A DNA stretch of 35,768 bases from Peptacetobacter sp900539645 (GTDB lineage Bacteria; Bacillota; Clostridia; Peptostreptococcales; Peptostreptococcaceae), in the NCBI RefSeq assembly GCF_047807365.1, contig NZ_JBLOUI010000027.1:1-35768 (forward strand), given 5' to 3'. A model generated the notes under the pieces. The model saw only the letters and a program-made list of their open reading frames with translations. It did no database searches and was not told the DNA's origin. Below, piece by piece: positions 7,157 to 14,287 of the stretch (position 1 is the stretch's first letter; every line of letters begins with the position of its first letter). The translations under genes and the position numbers were made by a program.

Positions 7157-7345
7157 TTATTTTTTCTTCTTCTTATACTTTTTATTGCTCCTATATGTCA
7201 CACCATTTCCTAAATTTGCAGAAATACCTCTTTTTGTGTTGTAAGTTACGTTCCCGACTTTTACTGAAGCACTTACACCCGTCTTACTTAAATTTACTTT
7301 TACATGTTTCCCTAAATTTATAGTTTTTCTAAAACTTAATCCCAT
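7157..7345 (-). CDS. DUF4236 family protein (62 aa)
   Basis: Small basic protein of the DUF4236 type, recognisable from the N-terminal pattern MGLSFRKTINLGKHVKVNLS followed by KTGVSASVKVGNVTYN and a glycine-bearing GISANLGNGVTYR block. Function of the family is unknown. It ends in a poly-lysine tail. AGGAGA at suitable spacing precedes the ATG. The RNase H-like frame begins about 20 bases downstream, and the two could be cotranscribed. Confidence 0.8.
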   Translation of the reverse strand: MGLSFRKTINLGKHVKVNLSKTGVSASVKVGNVTYNTKRGISANLGNGVTYRSNKKYKKKKK

Positions 7346-7375
7346 AATCTCATCTCCTAAAATATACTTTTTAAA

Positions 7376-7579
7376 CTACTCTAAAGTCTCTATACTTTTT
7401 ATTTCAGATTGATTTATTATATATATACCAACCTCTAACATTGGTTCCTCATCATCATTTTCTGAACCTAAAATCTGACTCCATCTCGCAGAAATTTCTC
7501 TAAATCCATACATTGCATTTGCAATATTGATACTATGCGGAATATTCATTTTCATTTCTTTAATATATTTTGTTCTCAT
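7376..7579 (-). CDS. Hypothetical protein (67 aa)
   Basis: Short protein with no recognised domain; the stretch IANAMYGFREISARWSQILGSE suggests helices. The expected ribosome site (AAGGTGAGG) is 17 bases upstream of this ATG, too far. It is instead only 3 bases before another ATG that encodes a five-codon ORF (MGKFI), whose TGA overlaps this ATG as ATGA. Translation may be coupled through that leader, or a small indel may have separated the start from the frame. DUF4236 follows 30 bases downstream. Confidence 0.5.
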   Translation of the reverse strand: MRTKYIKEMKMNIPHSINIANAMYGFREISARWSQILGSENDDEEPMLEVGIYIINQSEIKSIETLE

Positions 7580-7686
7580 ATAAATTTTCCCATAGTCCTC
7601 ACCTTTTTCTTTTGAATATTCTCCTTATAATAAATATTATCATATTTTTATTTAAAATACTAGTTTGTATATAATTCACTTCCCAA

Positions 7687-7740
7687 TAAAAAAATACCTA
7701 TCTGAGTAAAAGTCATTAAACTTTTATACAAATAGGTATT
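7687..7740 (-). terminator. Terminator with nested hairpin
   Basis: Outer stem AATACCTAT (7693-7701) pairs with ATAGGTATT (7732-7740), and an inner AAAAGT/ACTTTT hairpin sits inside it. On the minus strand seven T follow the outer stem. It ends the 169-residue gene at 7763-8272. Confidence 0.75.
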
Positions 7741-7762
7741 ATAATATCTAATATTTATCTAA

Positions 7763-8272
7763 TTACATACTAAGAAGTTTTTCTTCTATGTATTCTTTTA
7801 TTGGTTTATCAGCTATTGTAGCTGGTCCATCGCCAAAGAAGTCTATTACTATATTGAAGAAGTTTATCACTAATTTGTTTCCATCTATATAGTATTCGTC
7901 CATATGTCCTGGTATAAATACTACTTCGTATTCGTCTTTTGGTAGCTTGTCTTCTAAGTCAGTTAAGTTAAGCTGTTTAACTGGTTCTACCATCATATTT
8001 GTGAATCCTAAATCTTCAAGCATCCACATGTTTTTACTCCAGAATCTACTTTCTTTTTTAGTAGGTTTGTTTAATAATTCTCTGTTTGATATTGCAGAAA
8101 GTACTTTTCTTACAGATTCAGCTGTGAATTCTTCATCATATAAATATTTCATATTTGGATTATCTGCTATTTCTAAGAAGAATGAATCCGCTATTTTTTC
8201 TTTCTGATGCACTGAATCCCAAATGTAAAGCATCATTTCTAAGATTTCGTTTTTGATAACGATTTTGGCCAT
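7763..8272 (-). CDS. Hypothetical protein (169 aa)
   Basis: Soluble protein with a helical N-terminal half and a strand-rich C-terminal half (VVFIPGHMDEYYIDGNKLVI and NFFNIVIDFFGDG). No signal peptide, no membrane helices, and no named domain that I can assign. The gene stands alone: an extended -10 promoter lies about 130 bases upstream, AAGGGG precedes the ATG at about 9 bases, and a terminator follows. Function unknown. Confidence 0.7.
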   Translation of the reverse strand: MAKIVIKNEILEMMLYIWDSVHQKEKIADSFFLEIADNPNMKYLYDEEFTAESVRKVLSAISNRELLNKPTKKESRFWSKNMWMLEDLGFTNMMVEPVKQLNLTDLEDKLPKDEYEVVFIPGHMDEYYIDGNKLVINFFNIVIDFFGDGPATIADKPIKEYIEEKLLSM

Positions 8273-8402
8273 GTTAACTACCCCTTTTCCATTTAAAATT
8301 TTGCCCGTGAACTACTTCACTTAAATTAACCTTGTCTGTATTCCGGTTTATAATTGGAATTTAGTTAAATATTTTCATTTTGAAAATACAACTGACATTA
8401 CT

Positions 8403-8411
8403 AGTATAACA
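8403..8411 (-). promoter_or_regulatory. Extended -10 promoter element
   Basis: TGTTATACT on the minus strand is a TGN-TATACT extended -10, leaving a leader of about 125 bases before the 169-residue gene. The -35 region is poor. The leader contains a perfect small hairpin GTGAA-GTAG-TTCAC near 8287-8300, too little to call a riboswitch. Confidence 0.4.
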
Positions 8412-8476
8412 TAAAATCGTTTTTTTAACATTAAATCATTACTTTAACACACTTTTATCTATTAAATATATACTAC

Positions 8477-10102
8477 TTATTTAGCTTCTCCATACATTTC
8501 TTTTAATTTAGTCTGGATTTCTTTGTTTTCTATATATTCATCGAATTCCATTTTTCTATCCATTATTCCACCAGGAGTTATTTCTATTATTCTGTTAGCT
8601 AATGTTTCTATCATCTGATGGTCATGAGAAGTAAATAGTATTACTCCTGGGAATTTTTCAAGTCCCTGGTTGACAGATGTTATAGATTCTAGGTCAAGGT
8701 GGTTAGTTGGATCGTCTAAAACAAGTACATTGGCGTTAGAAAGCATCATTTTAGAGAACATACATCTAACTTTTTCCCCTCCTGATAATACTTTAGCTTC
8801 TTTTAGAGCTTCATCTCCAGAGAATAACATTCTTCCTAAGAATCCTCTTACGAAACTTTCACTTTTTTCTTCTGAGAACTGTCTTAACCAGTCAACTAGT
8901 GAGTATTCGCAGCCATCGAAGAATTTATTGTGGTTTTTAGGAAGATAATCCTGAGTAGTAGTTACTCCCCATTTGTATGAACCACTGTCTGGCTCCATTT
9001 CACCCATTATTATGTTGAATAATGTAGTAGTAGCTATTTCGTCACCCATGAATACTATTTTTTCGTCGTTTTCAAGTCTGAATGATACATCATCAAGAAC
9101 TTTTACACCATCTATAGTTTTAGTTAGGTTATGAACTTCAAGCACTTCATTACCTATTTCTCTAGCTGGAGTAAATCCAACGTATGGATATCTTCTACTT
9201 GAAGGTTTTATATCTTCAACCTGTAATTTATCTAACTGTTTCTTTCTTGAAGTAGCCTGTTTAGCTTTAGACGCATTTGAACTGAATCTCGCTATGAACT
9301 CTTTTAACTGAGCTATTTTTTCTTCCATTTTTTTGTTCTGGTCTTTCTGTAGCTGTAATGCTAACTGACTTGATTCATACCAGAAGTCGTAGTTACCAAC
9401 GTACATCTGTATTTTACCGAAGTCTACATCTACTATATTTGTACATATCTGGTTTAGGAAATGTCTATCGTGTGATACAACTATTACTATAGAGTTTTCT
9501 AAATCCATTATGAAGTTGTTTAACCAGCTTATTGACTGGAAATCAAGGTGGTTGGTAGGCTCGTCAAGTAATAGTATTTCTGGTTCACCAAATAATGCCT
9601 GAGCAAGAAGAACCTTAACCTTTTCCGCACCTGTAAGCTCTTTCATTAGTTTGTGGTGCATATCTTTTTCTATGCTAAGTCCCATAAGGATTTTTTCTGC
9701 ATTAGTTTCAGCATCCCATCCATTTAACTCTGCAAATTCTGCTTCAAGATCTGCTGCTTTTATACCATCTTCTTCTGTGAAGTCTTCTTTCATATATAAA
9801 GCGTCTTTTTCTTTCATTATATTCCAAAGTCTTTCATGACCTCTTATTACTACGTTTAGTACTTCTTCTTCTTCGTATTCGAAGTGGTCCTGTTTAAGTA
9901 CTGACATTCTTTCTTTTTCTGTTATTGAAACGCTACCTGTATTAGGCTCTATTTCTCCTGATAATATCTTTAAGAATGTAGATTTACCAGCTCCGTTAGC
10001 TCCTATTATTCCGTAGCAGTTTCCTTTTGTAAACTTAAGGTTTACATCTTTGTATAGTTCTTTATCGCCAAATCTAAGTCCGACATTCGTTACCTGTAAC
10101 AT
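8477..10102 (-). CDS. ABC-F family ATPase (YkpA/YbiT-like)
   Basis: Soluble twin ABC ATPase of 541 residues without membrane segments. It belongs to the ABC-F group, whose members act on ribosomes. Domain 1 has Walker A GANGAGKS (34-41), a signature read as LTGAEK (156-161; usual form LSGGEK) and Walker B with catalytic Glu181 (LLLDEPTNHLD). A charged helical linker (about 242-300) corresponds to the P-site tRNA-interaction motif region. Domain 2 has an eroded P-loop, GDEIATTT (352-359, no GK), an intact LSGGEK (438-443) and Asp463 where the catalytic Glu normally stands (LDDPTNHLD). I think parts of this asymmetry are typical of the YkpA subgroup, but I could not check. GAAAGGA precedes the ATG. 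It is monocistronic. Confidence 0.9.
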   Translation of the reverse strand: MLQVTNVGLRFGDKELYKDVNLKFTKGNCYGIIGANGAGKSTFLKILSGEIEPNTGSVSITEKERMSVLKQDHFEYEEEEVLNVVIRGHERLWNIMKEKDALYMKEDFTEEDGIKAADLEAEFAELNGWDAETNAEKILMGLSIEKDMHHKLMKELTGAEKVKVLLAQALFGEPEILLLDEPTNHLDFQSISWLNNFIMDLENSIVIVVSHDRHFLNQICTNIVDVDFGKIQMYVGNYDFWYESSQLALQLQKDQNKKMEEKIAQLKEFIARFSSNASKAKQATSRKKQLDKLQVEDIKPSSRRYPYVGFTPAREIGNEVLEVHNLTKTIDGVKVLDDVSFRLENDEKIVFMGDEIATTTLFNIIMGEMEPDSGSYKWGVTTTQDYLPKNHNKFFDGCEYSLVDWLRQFSEEKSESFVRGFLGRMLFSGDEALKEAKVLSGGEKVRCMFSKMMLSNANVLVLDDPTNHLDLESITSVNQGLEKFPGVILFTSHDHQMIETLANRIIEITPGGIMDRKMEFDEYIENKEIQTKLKEMYGEAK

Positions 10103-10196
10103 AAATTTTTATTCCTTTCTATTTTGATTTTTATATTTGCTAAATTTATTATTTTCGTTTTAACTTTAAATAATTCTAATCAACACAATCCCTTAT

Positions 10197-10225
10197 ATGA
10201 TATCTTATATTTCACTTTCAGTCAA
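10197..10225 (-). promoter_or_regulatory. Promoter of the ABC-F gene
   Basis: TTGACT (10220-10225), a 17-base spacer and TATCAT (10197-10202) on the minus strand, roughly 95 bases upstream of the ABC-F start and just past the terminator of the FtsZ-like gene. Confidence 0.5.
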
Positions 10226-10240
10226 CAAATTCATTTAACA

Positions 10241-10274
10241 AAAAAGCAGCTACTAAAACTTTAGTAACTGCTTT
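10241..10274 (-). terminator. Terminator of the FtsZ-like operon
   Basis: AAGCAG-TACTAAA pairs with TTTAGTA-CTGCTT (one bulged base on each side, 2-base loop). On the minus strand a run of six T follows. It lies about 20 bases past the stop of the FtsZ-like gene. Confidence 0.85.
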
Positions 10275-10295
10275 ACAATCTGGTTATAATTCTTC

Positions 10296-11012
10296 TTAGT
10301 TGAATAACACACATACTTTTACATTTTTAGACTCTGGTTTAACTAAGTTTGCAAATATTACTGAGCTCTTATCTCCAGTACATCTCTCTTCAAATTCTAG
10401 CATTAACTCAGAAATATATTCAAACGTAACTCTTTCATCGCCTTCAAGTATCATTATACATTTTTTAGATATAAATTCGTCTCCTGTACTTTCTATATCT
10501 TCCATTATTTTTTCAACAGCTGATTTTGACTCGGTTCCATATTCTATCTGAGTGCAGATGTATTTTATATCTTTGTCTGTTATCATTATATCTCTTAAAT
10601 CTGTTATATCTAAATTAAGAATTGGCTCCTCTGTTATAGATTCTGCCATCATGTCCATAAGATCTGCCACTTCAGATAACTTATCTTCTTCTACTTGTAT
10701 ATATCTATCTATTTCTTCTATTTTTATAGGTTTATCTGTTGAAAAATCAAATCCTATGCAAAGAGTTTTTCTCTCAGCAGCCATAAATCCTATAGCCTTA
10801 ACTATTTCAACAGCTCTTTTGTCTGTAGAATCAAATACAAGATAAAGTATTTCTATTTCATCAAGAAGCTTTCTTACAAAATCCTTATCTACATCCTTAT
10901 TTTTATCTATTTTTTCTATAAATGTATGGCTTATGTCCATTTTTGAAATCTTATCCACAAGCTCAATTCCTTTTTCAGATATTCCTATCGCTTTTGATAT
11001 TTTTCCTTCCAT
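10296..11012 (-). CDS. Divergent FtsZ/tubulin-like protein without GTP-binding signature
   Basis: At 238 residues it aligns by eye along much of FtsZ. SKAIGISEKGIELVDKI corresponds to the FtsZ start IKVIGVGGGGNNAVNRM. EILYLVFDSTDKRAVEIVKAIGF lies where FtsZ has the tubulin signature GGGTGTG. EEDKLSEVAD matches PNDRILEIVD, and LNLDITDLRDIM matches the T7 loop NLDFADVKTIM. The last 60 residues follow the FtsZ C-terminal domain (KCIMILEGDERVTFEYISE). The glycine-rich T1 and signature T4 loops are replaced, so GTP binding in its own pocket is unlikely. The T7 aspartates (Asp135, Asp138), which act on the neighbouring subunit's GTP, are kept. The C-terminal FtsA/ZipA-type tail is missing. GGAGG precedes the ATG. 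It is cotranscribed downstream of the flippase-like gene. The family call is mine; the function is unknown. Confidence 0.65.
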   Translation of the reverse strand: MEGKISKAIGISEKGIELVDKISKMDISHTFIEKIDKNKDVDKDFVRKLLDEIEILYLVFDSTDKRAVEIVKAIGFMAAERKTLCIGFDFSTDKPIKIEEIDRYIQVEEDKLSEVADLMDMMAESITEEPILNLDITDLRDIMITDKDIKYICTQIEYGTESKSAVEKIMEDIESTGDEFISKKCIMILEGDERVTFEYISELMLEFEERCTGDKSSVIFANLVKPESKNVKVCVLFN

Positions 11013-11060
11013 CTTTTTTCCTCCAAAAATAACCTTTTAAAATTTATCCTCTATTATTTT

Positions 11061-12146
11061 TTATCTAGGGTAAGTATCGTCCTCGTTGCTAATTTTCTCT
11101 AGTTTTCCTTGACTTTCAAGCTTATTCATATAATAATGAGAAATCCACGTACATACTCCACATAGTAATAATATAAAGTAGTATACTAAAAAGCTATACA
11201 TAATAACAGCATATCCTATATATTTTTTAGGGAATACCCCTCTAAATATACCAAAGAATGTAAGCTCATTAGCCCCTACATTACCTGGAGTAGGTATAGG
11301 TGATATTGTCATATAAATCAATACCTGTAATGAGAATAACAGGTAAAAACTAGCTCCAGCCAGTTTTGATGCCTTATATATACAGAAAACTATACTGAAG
11401 TATATAAAAAGTTGTAAAAACGTTAAAATCAACGTAATCATCAAGGATTTAACGTCTGTTATATACATTAATATAGACTTATTAAATTCGTCGATGTAAT
11501 TATAGCATCTTTCATTCTTTCCTCTTAAAAATCTAAATACTCTAAATCGTCCAAGTCCGTTTATTACTATATCGGCAAATTTCTTCATAAACTTAGGACT
11601 AAGTACTATCATAAGTCCGCCAAGTATGGTAACTAAGTTCATTACCATACCTATAGCTAAAAGCATTATTATATGTCTATACTTAGATACAATCATCGCC
11701 TTGTTTAAGAATATTATAACACCACATATTATAGTAACAACTGTCTGGAATAATACAGTTTTATTAGTAACTATCGCAACTGCTTTACTAAGCCCAATTC
11801 CATATCTATTCATAACGTAAATCTGCATAGGTTGGCTTCCTGATGCAAATGGTGTAACTAGATTGTAATAAAGTCCCATTGTTCCCATCTGAAGACCTAT
11901 AGTCCTCTTCTTTTTATCTTTTTCTACTGAGTTTATAATAGCTTGAAAAACAGCCGTTTCTAAAATTATATAAATTACAACTAATCCCATTCCCATAAAT
12001 AAGAATTTCTTATCTACAAACGCAATTACATCCGGTATTCTCCTATAATCGACCGTTGTAGATATTATATACAATGTAAATCCAATTAAGAACAGAAGAA
12101 ATCCGTACTGTGCTATCTTCTTTTCTTTGCTTGTCAATTTTCTCAT
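11061..12146 (-). CDS. UPF0104 / lysylphosphatidylglycerol-synthase-TM (flippase-like) membrane protein
   Basis: A 361-residue polytopic membrane protein with about eight hydrophobic segments. It carries the family's two landmark motifs: YNLVTPFASGSQPMQIYVMN (about residues 94-113) and the downstream SPIPTPGNVGANELTFFG. These define the LPG_synthase_TM/UPF0104 superfamily related to the flippase half of MprF and to YbhN. No MprF synthase domain is present, so a lipid-flipping or lipid-linked transport role is the most that can be inferred. AAGGGGAC precedes the ATG. It is the first gene of a two-gene unit, 48 bases before the FtsZ-like gene, which suggests a shared role at the envelope. Confidence 0.85.
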   Translation of the reverse strand: MRKLTSKEKKIAQYGFLLFLIGFTLYIISTTVDYRRIPDVIAFVDKKFLFMGMGLVVIYIILETAVFQAIINSVEKDKKKRTIGLQMGTMGLYYNLVTPFASGSQPMQIYVMNRYGIGLSKAVAIVTNKTVLFQTVVTIICGVIIFLNKAMIVSKYRHIIMLLAIGMVMNLVTILGGLMIVLSPKFMKKFADIVINGLGRFRVFRFLRGKNERCYNYIDEFNKSILMYITDVKSLMITLILTFLQLFIYFSIVFCIYKASKLAGASFYLLFSLQVLIYMTISPIPTPGNVGANELTFFGIFRGVFPKKYIGYAVIMYSFLVYYFILLLCGVCTWISHYYMNKLESQGKLEKISNEDDTYPR

Positions 12147-12326
12147 AACCTTTAGTCCCCTTTATTTAGTCCCACAATATATTAGTATACATTTTTAAAC
12201 TGCTTTTGAAAACATTTTATTCAATTTTATTACTTCTACTATTACTATTATATTTTATTTTACTTAAGATTTTCTAAAAGTTATCAAAAATTCATCTAAT
12301 AATCATACATATTTTTTATAAAGCAT

Positions 12327-12370
12327 TAAAAAAGGACCATCGCATTAAAAGTTCTTAACACGATAGTCCT
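12327..12370 (-). terminator. Terminator of the purine permease gene
   Basis: AGGAC-ATCG pairs with CGAT-GTCCT, with one mismatched base per arm and an 18-base loop containing a small inner pairing. Six T follow on the minus strand. It lies 25 bases past the permease stop. Confidence 0.8.
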
Positions 12371-12394
12371 AAATTATCATTATTTATCTAATTA

Positions 12395-13771
12395 TTACAT
12401 AAATATCAGTTTAAGCGCGAATAATATTGCTAATATTATTACTACAACAGATATTTTCTTTCTTTCCTCTTTTTTAGCTATTAAGTTGTATACTACGTTT
12501 ACTAAAACGTATGATAAAACACCTAATGTTAAACCATCACCTATACTGTAAGTTAATGGCATACCTGCTATTGTTATGAATGCTGGTAAACCTTCAGTTA
12601 TATCGCTGAAATCTATATCAACTACTGAAGATAACATTAAGTATCCAACATATATTAAAGCTGGTGCAGTTGCACAGCTTGGTATAGCTATAAATATTGG
12701 TGAGAAGAACATTGCTACTAGGAATAATACACCAGCTGTTATAGCTGTCCATCCAGTTCTTCCTCCTTCAAGTACACCTGTTGAACTTTCAACGAATGTA
12801 GTAACTGTAGAAACACCCATTAAAGCCCCTGCTGTTGTAGCAAGTGAGTCAGCTAATAATGCTCTACCTGCATTTGGAACATTACCTTCTTCATCAAGCA
12901 TACCAGCTTTTGAAGAAACACCTACTAATGTACCAACTGTATCGAAGAAGTCAACGAATAAGAATGTACAAACTATTCCTATGAATGATCCTATATTAGC
13001 AGGATGAGTCATATAGCTGAAATCTACTTTTCCTGCTATTGGAGCCATACTTTCAAATTTGAATATTCCTGTTGGAAGATATATTCCTAATTCCCGTGCA
13101 TGTGCAGGGTTCATCATTGCATATCCCCAAGCTAAAAGTGAACTTACAACTATTCCTATAAGTATTGAACCTTTAACACCTCTTTTATCAAGAACTGCTA
13201 TAAGCACTAAACCAACACAAGCAACTATAGCTGCTGGAGTAAATTCTCCTAAAGCAACCATTGTAGATTCATTGGCAACTATTATACCACTACCTGATAA
13301 ACCTATCATTGCTATGAATAAACCTATACCACCTGTAACTGCTAATTTCATGTTTGTTGGTATAGAATTTACTACTGCTTCTCTAACTTTAAATAAAGTT
13401 AATATTATAAATATGATACCTTCTGCAAATACAGCTGTTAAAGCTACCTGCCAAGGAACTTTCATTCCTATAACTACTGTGAATGCAAAGAATGCATTTA
13501 ATCCCATTCCTGATGCTAGTGCAAATGGTAAGTCAGCTAAAAGTCCCATTAAGAAACATCCTAAAGCTGCTGATAAACAAGTTGCTGTAACTAATGCTCC
13601 TGCAGGCATTCCTGTCGCAGATAGTATATTAGGGTTGACAGCTATTATATACGCCATCGTTAAGAATGTAGTAACACCGGCTAATATTTCTCTCTTCATA
13701 TTTACAGGTCTGTTACTGAAAAGTGGAAACAGTCTAGTTAATGGACTATTTACCTGTTCTGTTGTCTTCAT
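12395..13771 (-). CDS. NCS2-family purine (guanine/hypoxanthine) permease, AzgA/PbuG type
   Basis: Proton-coupled purine importer of 458 residues and about 12-14 membrane segments. Typical family features are the N-terminal REILAGVTTFLTMAYIIAVN, the substrate-site stretch ALASGMGLNAFFAF, the DFFDTVGTLVGV motif and the segment ESSTGVLEGGRTGWTA. These place it in the AzgA-like branch (guanine, hypoxanthine, adenine) rather than the xanthine/uracil branch. An in-frame GTG lies a few codons further upstream, but it overlaps the AGGAGG site; the ATG at 13769-13771 has correct spacing. The guanine-type riboswitch directly upstream fits regulation by guanine/hypoxanthine: purine excess ends transcription. 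Monocistronic. Confidence 0.92.
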   Translation of the reverse strand: MKTTEQVNSPLTRLFPLFSNRPVNMKREILAGVTTFLTMAYIIAVNPNILSATGMPAGALVTATCLSAALGCFLMGLLADLPFALASGMGLNAFFAFTVVIGMKVPWQVALTAVFAEGIIFIILTLFKVREAVVNSIPTNMKLAVTGGIGLFIAMIGLSGSGIIVANESTMVALGEFTPAAIVACVGLVLIAVLDKRGVKGSILIGIVVSSLLAWGYAMMNPAHARELGIYLPTGIFKFESMAPIAGKVDFSYMTHPANIGSFIGIVCTFLFVDFFDTVGTLVGVSSKAGMLDEEGNVPNAGRALLADSLATTAGALMGVSTVTTFVESSTGVLEGGRTGWTAITAGVLFLVAMFFSPIFIAIPSCATAPALIYVGYLMLSSVVDIDFSDITEGLPAFITIAGMPLTYSIGDGLTLGVLSYVLVNVVYNLIAKKEERKKISVVVIILAILFALKLIFM

Positions 13772-13797
13772 TATAAACAACACCTCCTATTAAATTT

Positions 13798-13924
13798 TAA
13801 AAAAACGACATAGCTATCCTGCATGTCGTCATATAATCTGGAGTACTTAATTCAGTATCATAGTCAGCCCTTTTACGGTGGCTGGTAGAAACTTATGACC
13901 CATATTGTCAAAATTATATGATTA
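13798..13924 (-). promoter_or_regulatory. Purine (guanine-type) riboswitch with terminator
   Basis: On the minus strand the aptamer has P1 arms ATCATA/TATGAT, loop 2 AATATGG, the invariant J2/3 AAGTTTCTACC, P3 with CCGTAAA, and J3/1 GACTATG. The C in GACTATG is the specificity base for guanine/hypoxanthine; adenine sensors have T there. It is followed by an expression platform: ACGACAT hairpin (13805-13829) and seven T, ending about 10 bases before the permease ribosome site. Confidence 0.95.
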
Positions 13925-13966
13925 CATTATTAATTTTTATTTAATTTCGTTTCTCCACATTTAATT

Positions 13967-13995
13967 ATTTTATTTTATTTTTTATCCTTTGTCAA
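13967..13995 (-). promoter_or_regulatory. Promoter of the purine riboswitch transcript
   Basis: A consensus TTGACA (13990-13995), 17-base spacer and TAAAAT (13967-13972) lie just upstream of the aptamer. The rest of the AT-rich region to 14238 shows nothing else that I recognise. Confidence 0.6.
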
Positions 13996-14238
13996 TATTA
14001 TTCCTCTTCTATTATTCGTCCTTTTTTGAAATATTTTATTATTATTCGCAAAAATATTCACATTACTTAAAAAATGTATCTTGTAAAGTGATTTTATTAT
14101 AAATTTTTTTATTACAATTTTTTAACCTCTACTTAATTTTCTAAGAATTTTCAATTATAAATTAGTTTTTATATCTACAAAAGATTGTTTAAATTTTATT
14201 TATTTTTTGCTAAACAGTCTATCACTTTAAAAAATATG

Positions 14239-14247
14239 TGTTATAAT
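14239..14247 (+). promoter_or_regulatory. Extended -10 promoter of the aminopeptidase gene
   Basis: TGTTATAAT is a TG-N-TATAAT extended -10 about 40 bases before the start codon. No good -35 is seen, as is common for extended -10 promoters. Confidence 0.5.
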
Positions 14248-14287
14248 TGTTTTTAGGGAAACTTTTTCTTAAGGAGGAATTTTTATA

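Noticed and set aside
12576..13793. Long open frames on the plus strand opposite the purine permease (143 and 244 codons)
   Set aside because: They are mirror frames of a well-conserved permease, have no ribosome sites and show low-complexity Ile/Pro/Thr composition; one also runs into the riboswitch side.
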